NCBI GenBank assembly: GCA_046046245.1
Contig: JBJOKE010000056.1
Location: 1-58,949 of the forward strand
Length of the DNA stretch: 58,949 nucleotides
Source of the DNA: UBA4615 sp046046245
GTDB taxonomy: Bacteria; Pseudomonadota; Gammaproteobacteria; Burkholderiales; Burkholderiaceae_E
Direction of reading: 5' to 3'
Shown here one piece after another: positions 42,084 through 50,600 of the stretch; the first letter of the stretch is position 1; every line of letters begins with the position of its first letter. A program made the position numbers and the translations under genes. A model generated the notes under the pieces. The model did not search any database and had not been told where the DNA came from. It worked only from the letters and a program-made list of their open reading frames with translations.

Positions 42084-43528
42084 CGGGCGACCACCGGCTC
42101 GATCGGCCATGGATTGGCCGCGTCCCAGCCGACCACCGTCGCGTTCGCGCGCGCCATGGCGTCGGCCACCGGCACCACGCGGTCGACGTGGCCGCCGAGC
42201 CGGGCGTAGTCGTCGGCGCGCATCGTGAACTCGATCGGCGCGACGATCGCCGGCGTCGGCACCCAGCCGAAGCTGCGGTCGGGCATCCGTGCGACGTCGA
42301 CCATCACCGTGATCCCGCCGCCCGGCCAGACGTAGGCCGGCGCGCCGCCGACGGTCACCCGGGTCAGCAGGTCCTTGATCGAGCGCGTGAGCAGCACCGG
42401 ATTCTCGGTCACGCCCGCGCGCAGGCTGCCGCCCGCACCGGCGACGAAGAGCACGGTCGCCACGGACGGTTCGCAGTTCTCGCCGATCCGATCGACCACC
42501 TTCATCACCTCGGGCGGCATCGGTTCGGGCCGCGGGGTGAGCGTCTCGTCGAGCACGTACCACGCATGGTGGTCGCCGGTGGTCGAGACGAACAGCAGCC
42601 GCATGCCGGGCCGCGAGACCTTCGGGTCGAAGGACTCGACGATCGTCAGCGGATCGGTGATGTCGGTGCCCCCCCAGCCGGTGCCGGGGTTCGCGACCTG
42701 GAAGTAGCGGCCGGGCGTGGACTTGCGACCCCGCACGCGCAGCCCCGAAGGCGGCATGTCGAGACACTTGCCCGCCTGGTGCTCGGTCAGCACGCCGGTG
42801 ATGTGGTCGTCGACGACCACCACCTCGTCGACGTGACCGAGCCACTGCTTCGCGAAGATGCCGATCGTGGCCGATCCGCACCCGACGCGCATCCGCCGCT
42901 CCTCGACACCGTCGACGATCGGCGGGCGGCCGGCCTGCACGACCAGCGAGGCGCCGCCCTCGACCTGCAGCTCGACCGCCTCCTTGTTGCCCAGCGCCAT
43001 CATCAGGTCGCAGGTGACGCGGCCTTCCTTCTTGCTGCCGCCGGTGAGATGGTGGACGCCGCCGAGCGACAGGAACTGCGAGCCGTACTCGATCGTCGTC
43101 ACGTGGCCGACGGCCTCGCCGCGGTGGCGCACCGTCGCGCATTCCGGGCCGAGGTAACGGTCGGTGTCGACCTTGATGCGGAAACTGCAGTAGCTGAAGA
43201 TGCCCTCGGTCACGACCGTGACCATGTCGACGCCGTCCTGCACGCTCGACACGATGAAGGGCGCCGGCTTGTAGTCGGGATAGGTCGTACCGGCGCCGAC
43301 GCCGGTGACGAACACCTCGCCGCCCACCAGGTCGCCGTCCCAGTCGTCCTCGCGGGTCGCGAAGGCCACCTTCTCCGGCTCGCGCGACATCAGCACCACC
43401 GGGTCGACGCGGACCAGCCGGCCCTCGACGTTCGCGTAACGGTCGCAGGCGCCGGCGCGGCCCTCGGTGATCTGGCAGAGCACCGGGCAGGCGTTGCACT
43501 CGATCTTGCCCGGGGCGACCTCGCTCAC
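42080..43528 (-). CDS. hnr: 6-Hydroxynicotinate reductase (FeS/flavin, ferredoxin-dependent)
   Basis: A 482-residue protein recognised as the Hnr family, whose E. barkeri member reduces 6-hydroxynicotinate to 1,4,5,6-tetrahydro-6-oxonicotinate with reduced ferredoxin. The N-terminal cysteine set C11-x2-C14-x3-C18-x9-C28 (CNACPVLC and GACDRYAN) should hold a [4Fe-4S] cluster. Further conserved blocks are GAGTTYPDYKPAPFIVSS, GSQFLSLGGVHHLTGGSKKE, MRVGCGSATIGIFAKQWLG and GGAPAYVWPGGGITVMVD. The GTG start overlaps the hydroxylase stop (GTGA). Substrate specificity in this host is not proven. Confidence 0.85.
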   Translation of the reverse strand: MSEVAPGKIECNACPVLCQITEGRAGACDRYANVEGRLVRVDPVVLMSREPEKVAFATREDDWDGDLVGGEVFVTGVGAGTTYPDYKPAPFIVSSVQDGVDMVTVVTEGIFSYCSFRIKVDTDRYLGPECATVRHRGEAVGHVTTIEYGSQFLSLGGVHHLTGGSKKEGRVTCDLMMALGNKEAVELQVEGGASLVVQAGRPPIVDGVEERRMRVGCGSATIGIFAKQWLGHVDEVVVVDDHITGVLTEHQAGKCLDMPPSGLRVRGRKSTPGRYFQVANPGTGWGGTDITDPLTIVESFDPKVSRPGMRLLFVSTTGDHHAWYVLDETLTPRPEPMPPEVMKVVDRIGENCEPSVATVLFVAGAGGSLRAGVTENPVLLTRSIKDLLTRVTVGGAPAYVWPGGGITVMVDVARMPDRSFGWVPTPAIVAPIEFTMRADDYARLGGHVDRVVPVADAMARANATVVGWDAANPWPIEPVVAR

Positions 43529-46350
43529 CGCGACGCCTCCTTCAGCAGCGCGCGCAGCCGGTCCGGCGTGACCGGCAGGTGCACCGGCCGCACGCCGGTC
43601 GCGTGACGGATCGCGTTGAGGATCGCCGGCGCGGTCGCGACCAGCGCCGGCTCGCCGACGCCCTTCGCGCCCCAGGGGCCGAGCGGCTCCGGGTCCTCGA
43701 CCAGGTGGACGACGATCGGCGGAACGTCGCCCACCGTGGGGATCAGGTAGTCATGCAGGTTGTCGGTGCGGCCGCTTCGGTACTCCTCCATCAGCGCCAT
43801 GCCCAGGCCCTGCGCGATGCCACCGTGCACCTGACCCTCGACCTGCGTCGGGTTCACCGCGCGCCCGACGTCGTGCGCCGCGTGGATCGCGACGACCCGG
43901 GTCGTGCCGAGCTCGACGTCGACCTCGACCTCGGCGAACTGTGCGGCGAACCCGTAGGTGGCATAGGGCACGCCCTGTCCGTCGGCGTCGAGCGGCACGG
44001 TGGGCGGATCGAAGCGGCCACGGCCGGTCGCGACGTCGCCGTTCGCATCGACCGGCAGCGCGCCGAGATCGACCCGAGCCTCGCGACCGCCCGCCGAGAC
44101 GACGAGCGTCGCGCCCTCGATGCGCAGCGTGGCGGCCCGCTCGGGCTCGGCATCGAGGCCGGACAGCGCGACGAGCTTCGCCCGCAGGTCGAGGCCGGCG
44201 GCGCGAGCCGCGTTGCCCGACACGAAGGTCTGCCGTGACGCCGAACTCTTGCCCGCGTCCTCGGTCAGCGCGGTGTCGGCACGGACCTGGTCGAGCGCCG
44301 AGACCGGCACGCCGAGCGCGTCGGCGGCGAGCTGCGGCATGATCGTGTAGGTGCCCTGCCCGATGTCGACCGCGCCGTTGTAGAGCACGAAGCGGCCGTC
44401 GCGACGCAGTCCGACGGTCATCGTCGACGGATTGGCGATCACCGTGTTGCCGATGCCGTACCACATGCAGGCGACGCCGACGCCACGGCGCAGCGGGCCG
44501 GCGGCCGCGGCATTGAAGGCCTCGCAGCGGGCCCGGGCCTCGGTCCACGCGGGCCGCAGCACCTCGAGGCAGGCGCGCAGGCCGACGCTGGCGTCGAGCC
44601 GCTGGCCGGTGGGCGTCGTGTCGCCGGCGCGCAGCGCGTGCGCGTGCCTCAGCTCCAGAGGATCCCGGCCCACCGAGAGCGCGAGCTCGTCGAGCAGCGC
44701 CTCGACGACCACCGTCGACTGCGGCACGCCGAAGCCGCGGAACGCGCCGGCCACCGGACCGTGCGTATGGACCGCCCGGGTCGTCGCGCGGACCGTACCG
44801 AAGCGGTACGGTCCGCTGGCATGGATCGGCACGCGATTGGCGACGGTCGGCCCCCACGACGCATAGGCGCCGGTGTCGAAGTCGCCATGGAACGCGTAGG
44901 CCCGGAGCGTGCCGTCGACGTCGGCCGCCAGCGTCGCGGTCATGTCGGCCGGATGGCGCTTCGTGGACGAGGCCATCGACTCGGGTCGTCCGTAGACCAT
45001 CCGCGCGGGACGGCCGAACTTGCGCGCGGCCGCGACGAGCAGCGGCTGCACCGAGATGTCGAGCTTGCCGCCGAAACCGCCGCCGACCGCCGACGGCACG
45101 ATCCTGACGTTCGCCGGCGGCAGACCGAACATCCACGCGATCTCGTCGCGATCCATGTACGGCGTCTGCGTGCAGGCGAAGATCTCGACGCGGGCCGCCT
45201 CGCCCTCGGCGCCCGGGATCCAGCGGGCCCAGCCGGCCTCGGGCTCGATGTAGGCGTGCTCGACGTGCGAGGTCGTCACACGCAGCGTCGCGCGGCGCGG
45301 CGCGGCGGCGAGCGCGGCATCGACGTCGCCGCGGACCACGCGACCACGGCACAGCACGTTGTCGGGGTAGCGCGCGTGCAGGGGCGCGGCGCCGTCGGCG
45401 AGCGCCGCGGCGGGCGTCTCGAGCGCGGGCAGCGGTGTCCATGCGATCGGCAGCGCCGCGGCATCGAGCGACTCGAGCACGCCGCGCTCGCCGGCGAGCA
45501 CGAGCACCGCCTCGCCGCGGAAGCGCGCGACGCCTTCGGCCACGGCCGGTTGGTCGCGCAGGTCGGGGAAGATCGCGAAGCGGTTGTTCGGCACGTCCTG
45601 CGGCAGCACGACGCCGGCCACCCTCGGGTGCGCGCGCACGAAGGCATCGAGGTCGCCGAACCCGAAGCGTGCATGCGGATGAGGCGAGCGGATGGCACGC
45701 AGCCAGAGCGCGTCGGCGGGCGCTTCGTCCGCGCCGAAGACCTCTGCGCCGGTGACCTTGGCGGGCGCATCCAGCCGGGGCAGCCGCGCGCCGACCGCGG
45801 CGCCCGGCGCGGGAGCCGGCTCCGCGACCGCGGACTCGCCGTCCGGATGCGCCGCGGCCATGACGGCCTCGACGATCTTCCGATAGCCGGTGCAGCGGCA
45901 GAGCACGCCGGCGAGGCCGTCGAGCACCTGCGCCTCGGTGGGCTTCGGCACGCGGCGCAGCAGGTCGGTCGCGGCCATCAGCATGCCGGGGGTGCAGATG
46001 CCGCATTGCGCGGCGCCATGCGCGACGAACGCGCGCTGCAGCGGCGACAGCTCGCCGTCGCGGGCGAGGCCCTCCACGGTCAGGACCTCGCCGCCTGCAC
46101 ACTGGCCGACCGGCACGATGCACGCGCAGGCCTGCTCGCCGTCGACGAGCACCGTACAGGCGCCGCAGTCGCCGGCGCTGCAGCCGAGCTTGGTGCCGGT
46201 GAGGCCGAGATCGTCGCGCAGCCAGTCGGCGAGCCGCGTGGCGGGCGCGGCGCGCAGCGGGCGCTCGATGCCGTTGACCACGACGCACGGCCCGGCATCG
46301 GCGGCTCGGTCGCGCAGCAGCTCGGGGACGGGACCGGACGGATGGTTCAT
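43525..46350 (-). CDS. Molybdenum hydroxylase, fused [2Fe-2S] and molybdopterin subunits
   Basis: A 941-residue xanthine-dehydrogenase-family protein that should hydroxylate an N-heterocycle next to the ring nitrogen using water. The N-terminal [2Fe-2S] domain has GCSAGDCGACTVLVDG (Cys57, 62, 65, 77), and the second cluster uses CGICTPGM and LCRCTGYRK. The molybdenum domain starts near residue 190 and has GGGFGGKLDIS, GAFRGFGVPQ, GAVDIGQGTYTIMPQ and the catalytic glutamate in KGVGEPAL. FAD is on the separate upstream subunit. Nicotinate to 6-hydroxynicotinate is the likely reaction given the neighbouring genes. Confidence 0.9.
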   Translation of the reverse strand: MNHPSGPVPELLRDRAADAGPCVVVNGIERPLRAAPATRLADWLRDDLGLTGTKLGCSAGDCGACTVLVDGEQACACIVPVGQCAGGEVLTVEGLARDGELSPLQRAFVAHGAAQCGICTPGMLMAATDLLRRVPKPTEAQVLDGLAGVLCRCTGYRKIVEAVMAAAHPDGESAVAEPAPAPGAAVGARLPRLDAPAKVTGAEVFGADEAPADALWLRAIRSPHPHARFGFGDLDAFVRAHPRVAGVVLPQDVPNNRFAIFPDLRDQPAVAEGVARFRGEAVLVLAGERGVLESLDAAALPIAWTPLPALETPAAALADGAAPLHARYPDNVLCRGRVVRGDVDAALAAAPRRATLRVTTSHVEHAYIEPEAGWARWIPGAEGEAARVEIFACTQTPYMDRDEIAWMFGLPPANVRIVPSAVGGGFGGKLDISVQPLLVAAARKFGRPARMVYGRPESMASSTKRHPADMTATLAADVDGTLRAYAFHGDFDTGAYASWGPTVANRVPIHASGPYRFGTVRATTRAVHTHGPVAGAFRGFGVPQSTVVVEALLDELALSVGRDPLELRHAHALRAGDTTPTGQRLDASVGLRACLEVLRPAWTEARARCEAFNAAAAGPLRRGVGVACMWYGIGNTVIANPSTMTVGLRRDGRFVLYNGAVDIGQGTYTIMPQLAADALGVPVSALDQVRADTALTEDAGKSSASRQTFVSGNAARAAGLDLRAKLVALSGLDAEPERAATLRIEGATLVVSAGGREARVDLGALPVDANGDVATGRGRFDPPTVPLDADGQGVPYATYGFAAQFAEVEVDVELGTTRVVAIHAAHDVGRAVNPTQVEGQVHGGIAQGLGMALMEEYRSGRTDNLHDYLIPTVGDVPPIVVHLVEDPEPLGPWGAKGVGEPALVATAPAILNAIRHATGVRPVHLPVTPDRLRALLKEASR

Positions 46351-47189
46351 GCGGCGAGGTCCTCGAACGCGCGGCGCAGCAGCGTGGCGGCCGCGTCGAG
46401 CCGGTAGGCCGCGGTGCCGCGGACGTCGTCGATCGGAGCGAGCGGCGCGAGCACGGACGGGTCCCGCAGCGCGCGGGCGGCGGCGCGTCCCAGCGCATCG
46501 CGCGGCTCGCCGGCGAGCGAGGCCTCGAGCGCCGGCAGCCGACGCGCGGCCGCCGAGCACGCGCCCACCGCCACGCCGACACGCGTCGCGCGGCCCGCCG
46601 CGTCGAGGTCGACCGATACGGCCACCATCGCGATCGAGATCACCAGGTAGCGGCGGTGGCCGAGCTTCAGGAAACGCGAGCGCTGCGCCGGCGTGCCCCG
46701 CGGAACGCGGACCGCGACCAGCAGCTCGTCGGGTTCGAGCGCGGTGCGGCGCGGACCGAGCACGAACTCGCCGAGCGGCAGCGCGCGCATGCCGCGCAGG
46801 CTGGCGAGCTCGACCGTCGCCTCCAGCGCGAGCAGCGCCGGCACGCCATCGGCCGCGGGCGACGCGTTGCAGAGGTTGCCGCCCACCGTGCCGCGGTTCT
46901 GGACCTGCGGACCGCCGACCTCGACCGCCGCCTGCACGAGCGCGTCGAGCGCGGGCGGCAGCGCGGCGCGCGCGAGGTCGGTCCAGGTGGTGAGGGCGCC
47001 GATCCGCCAGTGGTCGTCGGCTGCCTCGATGCCACGCAGGCCGGCGATGCGGGAGAGGTCCAGCAGCGGCGCCGCGATCGGGCGCCCCACGTGGGCAGGA
47101 TAGACGTCGGTGCCGCCGGCGACGACGGTCCGGCGGCCCTTCGCGAGGCGCTCCAGCGCCGCCCCCAAGTCGATCGGTCGACCCTCCAC
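46347..47189 (-). CDS. Molybdenum hydroxylase FAD-binding subunit
   Basis: A 280-residue CoxM/XdhB-type flavin subunit. The FAD motifs are RTVVAGGTDVYPAHVGR (AGGTD) and GGPQVQNRGTVGGNLCNASPAAD (given as the blocks GGPQVQNRGTVGGN and LCNASPAAD). The CO dehydrogenase flavoprotein C-terminal domain follows. It starts with GTG at 47189 with GAGAGGGG upstream, and its stop overlaps the next ATG (ATGA). It is the first gene of the 17-kb leftward operon; the inverted repeat at 47205-47224 lies 16 bp upstream of its start. Confidence 0.9.
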   Translation of the reverse strand: MEGRPIDLGAALERLAKGRRTVVAGGTDVYPAHVGRPIAAPLLDLSRIAGLRGIEAADDHWRIGALTTWTDLARAALPPALDALVQAAVEVGGPQVQNRGTVGGNLCNASPAADGVPALLALEATVELASLRGMRALPLGEFVLGPRRTALEPDELLVAVRVPRGTPAQRSRFLKLGHRRYLVISIAMVAVSVDLDAAGRATRVGVAVGACSAAARRLPALEASLAGEPRDALGRAAARALRDPSVLAPLAPIDDVRGTAAYRLDAAATLLRRAFEDLAA

Positions 47190-47204
47190 CGTCCCCTCTC
47201 CGTG

Positions 47205-47224
47205 AATGAAGCGAACGCTTCATT
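47205..47224. promoter_or_regulatory. Perfect 9+2+9 inverted repeat, probable regulator operator
   Basis: AATGAAGCG-AA-CGCTTCATT is a perfect palindrome in the 128-bp gap between the hydroxylase FAD subunit and the divergent ferredoxin gene. It lies 16 bp upstream of the leftward GTG start and 4 bp before the -35 of the rightward promoter, a position from which a dimeric repressor could control both directions. TetR proteins bind sites of this type; the operon encodes one at 33155. Confidence 0.65.
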
Positions 47225-47228
47225 GCGC

Positions 47229-47257
47229 TTGGACGGCAACGGTAACCGGGCTAGAAT
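47229..47257 (+). promoter_or_regulatory. Sigma-70-like promoter of the ferredoxin gene
   Basis: TTGGAC (47229-47234), a 17-bp spacer and TAGAAT (47252-47257) give a good housekeeping promoter. Transcription would start near 47264 and leave a leader of about 54 nt before the ATG at 47318. The adjacent inverted repeat suggests regulation together with the leftward operon. Confidence 0.6.
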
Positions 47258-47317
47258 CCTGCGTCAATCGGGGACTGCCTTCCGCTCCCCCCCTGCGCCC
47301 CTGCGGCACGGATCGCC

Positions 47318-47641
47318 ATGCCCCACATCGTCACCGAGTCCTGCATCCGCTGCAAATACACCGACTGCGTCGACGTCTGCCCGGTCGACTGCTTCCGTGA
47401 AGGTCCCAACATGCTGGTGATCGACCCGGACGAGTGCATCGACTGCGCGGTCTGCATCCCCGAGTGCCCGGTCGAGGCGATCAAGGCGGAGGAGGACGTG
47501 CCGGCGGACCAGCAGAAGTTCGTCGCGATCAACGCCGACCTCGCGAAGTCCTGGCCGAGCATCACCCGCACCAAGCCCCAGCTCGCCGACGCGGACCAGT
47601 GGAAGGACGTGAAGGACAAGCTGCAGTTCCTGGAGAAGTGA
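47318..47641 (+). CDS. fdxA: Ferredoxin, FdxA (7Fe) type
   Basis: A 107-residue seven-iron ferredoxin. The first cysteine set, CIRCKYTDCVDVCPVDCF, and the second, CIDCAVCIPECPVEAI, provide one [3Fe-4S] and one [4Fe-4S] cluster as in Azotobacter FdI-type proteins, and the C-terminal extension is typical of FdxA. It is divergent from the nicotinate-type operon and only 3 bp upstream of a large Nfn-like flavoprotein, so it is a good candidate electron carrier to the 6-hydroxynicotinate reductase. Confidence 0.95.
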   Translation: MPHIVTESCIRCKYTDCVDVCPVDCFREGPNMLVIDPDECIDCAVCIPECPVEAIKAEEDVPADQQKFVAINADLAKSWPSITRTKPQLADADQWKDVKDKLQFLEK

Positions 47642-47644
47642 TCG

Positions 47645-50600
47645 ATGCCTGACGCGGCTCCGGGCGCCGGCGGATCGCAGGCCGGGCTCGCGGGCCCCGC
47701 GTCCGGCGCCCCGCTTGCGCCCGATCGCGGCACCACGACGGCCGCGACCGCCGACCCGGCCTCGGCGCTCCAGCTGGCCTTCGGGCTGTCGTTCGGGGAC
47801 CTCCACCACCGCGACGGACTGCTGCGGCTCGACGCGGCCTGGCTGGCCTTCCTGCGCGAGGCCGCCCCCGCGCTCGCCGGCCGTTACGAGGCCGCCCGGG
47901 CCGCGCCCGACCCGCTCGATGCGAAGGCCGAGGCGGCGCTGCTGATCGAGGCCGGCGGTGCCGTCGACGCCTTCGTCGCGCGGCTCTTCGGCATCGAGCC
48001 CGAGCTCGCCGACCTGCGCGCCGCGCACGCGGCACTCGATCCGCTGTGGCGGGTCAAGTGGAAGTTCGTCAAGCGCCAGGCGCTGCTGGGCGTCACGACC
48101 GAGCAGGTCGCCGCGCTCGATGCGGAGGCGGCCCGAGGGCGACTGGCCGCGCTGCTCGCAGAGCGCGGCGCGCCGCCGCATCCATCCGGCTTCGACGAGC
48201 TCGCATTCGCGCAGGCCGTGCTCGACTGGCTGGCGGCCCCCGACGCGAACGCCGAGCGGCTCGAGCTCGCGAAGGTCTACGCGGCCTGGGCGGCGTCCAC
48301 CGAGGCCGGCCGCGACCACCACGCGGACGGCGTGCTGTTCCGACATCCCCGCCAGATCGATCCGTACGAGCTGCTCGCGAACGCACGGGCTCGCGAGCAC
48401 GACGGCGTGCGCGTGACGACGATCCGCCCCGAGCACATCCGCCGCCGGCTGAACCACGACCGCGCGCCCTTCGCGCTGACCGACCCCGGCGTCGGCCTCG
48501 CCGGCGCGCTCGACCAGACGCACTACTGCATCCTCTGCCACAAGCAGGGCAAGGATTCGTGCTCGAAGGGGATGCGCGAGGGCACCGACGCCGAAGGCCG
48601 GATCGCGTTCAGGCGCGGCGCGTTCGGCGAGCCGCTCGCCGGCTGCCCGCTCGAGGAGCGGATCTCCGAATTCCACGCGCTGAAGAACGACGGCCGACCG
48701 ATCGCCGCGCTCGCGATGATCGTGATCGACAACCCGATGCTCGCGGCGACCGGCCACCGGATCTGCAACGACTGCATGAAGGGCTGCATCTACCAGAAGC
48801 AGACCCCGGTCGACATCCCGCAGGCCGAGACCCGCACGCTGAAGGACGTGCTCGAGCTGCCCTGGGGCGTCGAGGTCTATTCACTGCTCACGCGCTGGAA
48901 CCCGCTGAACCTGCGCCGGCCGCTGCCCGCGCCCGACAGCGGCCGGAAGGTGCTCGTCGTGGGCACCGGCCCCGCGGGCTTCACGCTGTCACACCACCTG
49001 ATGAACGACGGTCACCAGGTCGTCGCGGTCGACGGGCTGAAGATCGAGCCGCTGCCGCCGTCGCTGGGCGGCGTGGCCGAGGACGGCGCGCGCGTGCCCT
49101 TCCAGCCGGTCCGCGACGCGGCCGTGCTGCGCGAACCGCTCGACGCGCGGACCCAGGCGGGCTTCGGCGGCGTCGCCGAGTACGGCATCACGGTCCGCTG
49201 GGACAAGAACTTCCTGAAGCTGGTGCGTCTGCTGCTCGAGCGGCGCGATCGCTTCACGCTGCTGGGCGGGGTGCGCTTCGGCGGCACGCTGACGCTCGAC
49301 GACGCCTGGGCGCTCGGCTTCGACCATGTCGCGCTCGCGATCGGCGCGGGCCGGCCGACCGTGCTCGACATCCCGAACGGCCTCGCGCGCGGCGTGCGCA
49401 CCGCGAGCGATTTCCTGATGGCGCTGCAGCTGACCGGCGCGGCGAAGGCCGACTCGGTCGCGAACATGCAGCTGCGCCTGCCGGTGGTGGTGATCGGCGG
49501 CGGCCTGACCGCGATCGACACCGCCACCGAGTCCCTCGCCTACTACGTGGTGCAGGTCGACCGGTTCCTGCAGCGGCACGAGGCGCTGGTCGCGCTGCAC
49601 GGCGAGGCGGCGGTGCGAGCCGGCTGGACCGACGAGGACCGCGAGGTCGGCGACGAGTTCCTCGCGCATGCACGCGCACTGCGCGTCGAGCGCGAGGCCG
49701 CGCGGCGCGAGGGCCGCGATGCGCGGATCATCGAGCTGCTGCAGGGATGGGGCGGTTCGACGGTCGCCTACCGCAAGCGGCTGGTCGACGCCCCCGCCTA
49801 CACGCTGAACCACGAGGAGGTCGAGAAGGCGCTCGAGGAGGGCGTGCGCTTCGCCGAGTGCCTCGATCCCCGCCGCATCGAGGTCGACGCGCGCGGCGCG
49901 GTCCGCGCGATCGTGCTCGCGAGGATGCGCCGCGACGAGGCCGGCGGCTGGACGGCCGACGGCGAGACGCAGCTGCCGGCGCGCGCGGTCTTCGTCGCCG
50001 CCGGCACGCAGCCGAACACCGTCCTCGCCCGCGAGCACCCGGACCGCTTCGCCCTCGACGGCCGCTGGTTCCGCGCGGTCGACGAGACCGGCGCCCCCGT
50101 CGAGCCGGAGCGCGGTCACGCGAAGCCCCCGGTCGCGCGCGTGCTGATGTCGGGCGAGCCGGGCGGGCGCTGGGTCTCGTTCTTCGGCGACGTGCACCCG
50201 AGCTGGTCGGGCAACGTGGTGAAGGCGATGGCCTCGGCCAAGCAGGGCTGGCCGGTGATCTCGCGGGTGCTGGCCGCCCGCGCGCCGCAGACCGACGAGC
50301 CGCCGGCCGCGTTCGCCGCGCGGATGGACGACCTGCTGCGCGCGCGCGTCGTGCGCGTCGAGCGGCTCGCGCCGACGATCGTCGAGGTGGTGGTCCGCGC
50401 ACCGATGGCCGCAGCCCGCTTCGAACCGGGCCAGTTCTACCGCCTGCAGAACTTCGAGTCGCGCGCGGCGCTCGCCTCGGTACCCGGCGCGCCGCCCACG
50501 CGGCTCGCGATGGAGGGCCTCGCGCTCACCGGCGCCTGGGTCGACCGCGAACGGGGACAGGTGTCGACGATCGTGCTGGAGATGGGCGGCTCGTCGGACC

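Noticed and set aside
46351..47223. Extension of the molybdenum hydroxylase frame upstream of its ATG
   Set aside because: It overlaps the FAD-subunit gene in another frame and has shadow composition; the ATG at 46350 fits the ATGA overlap and homology.
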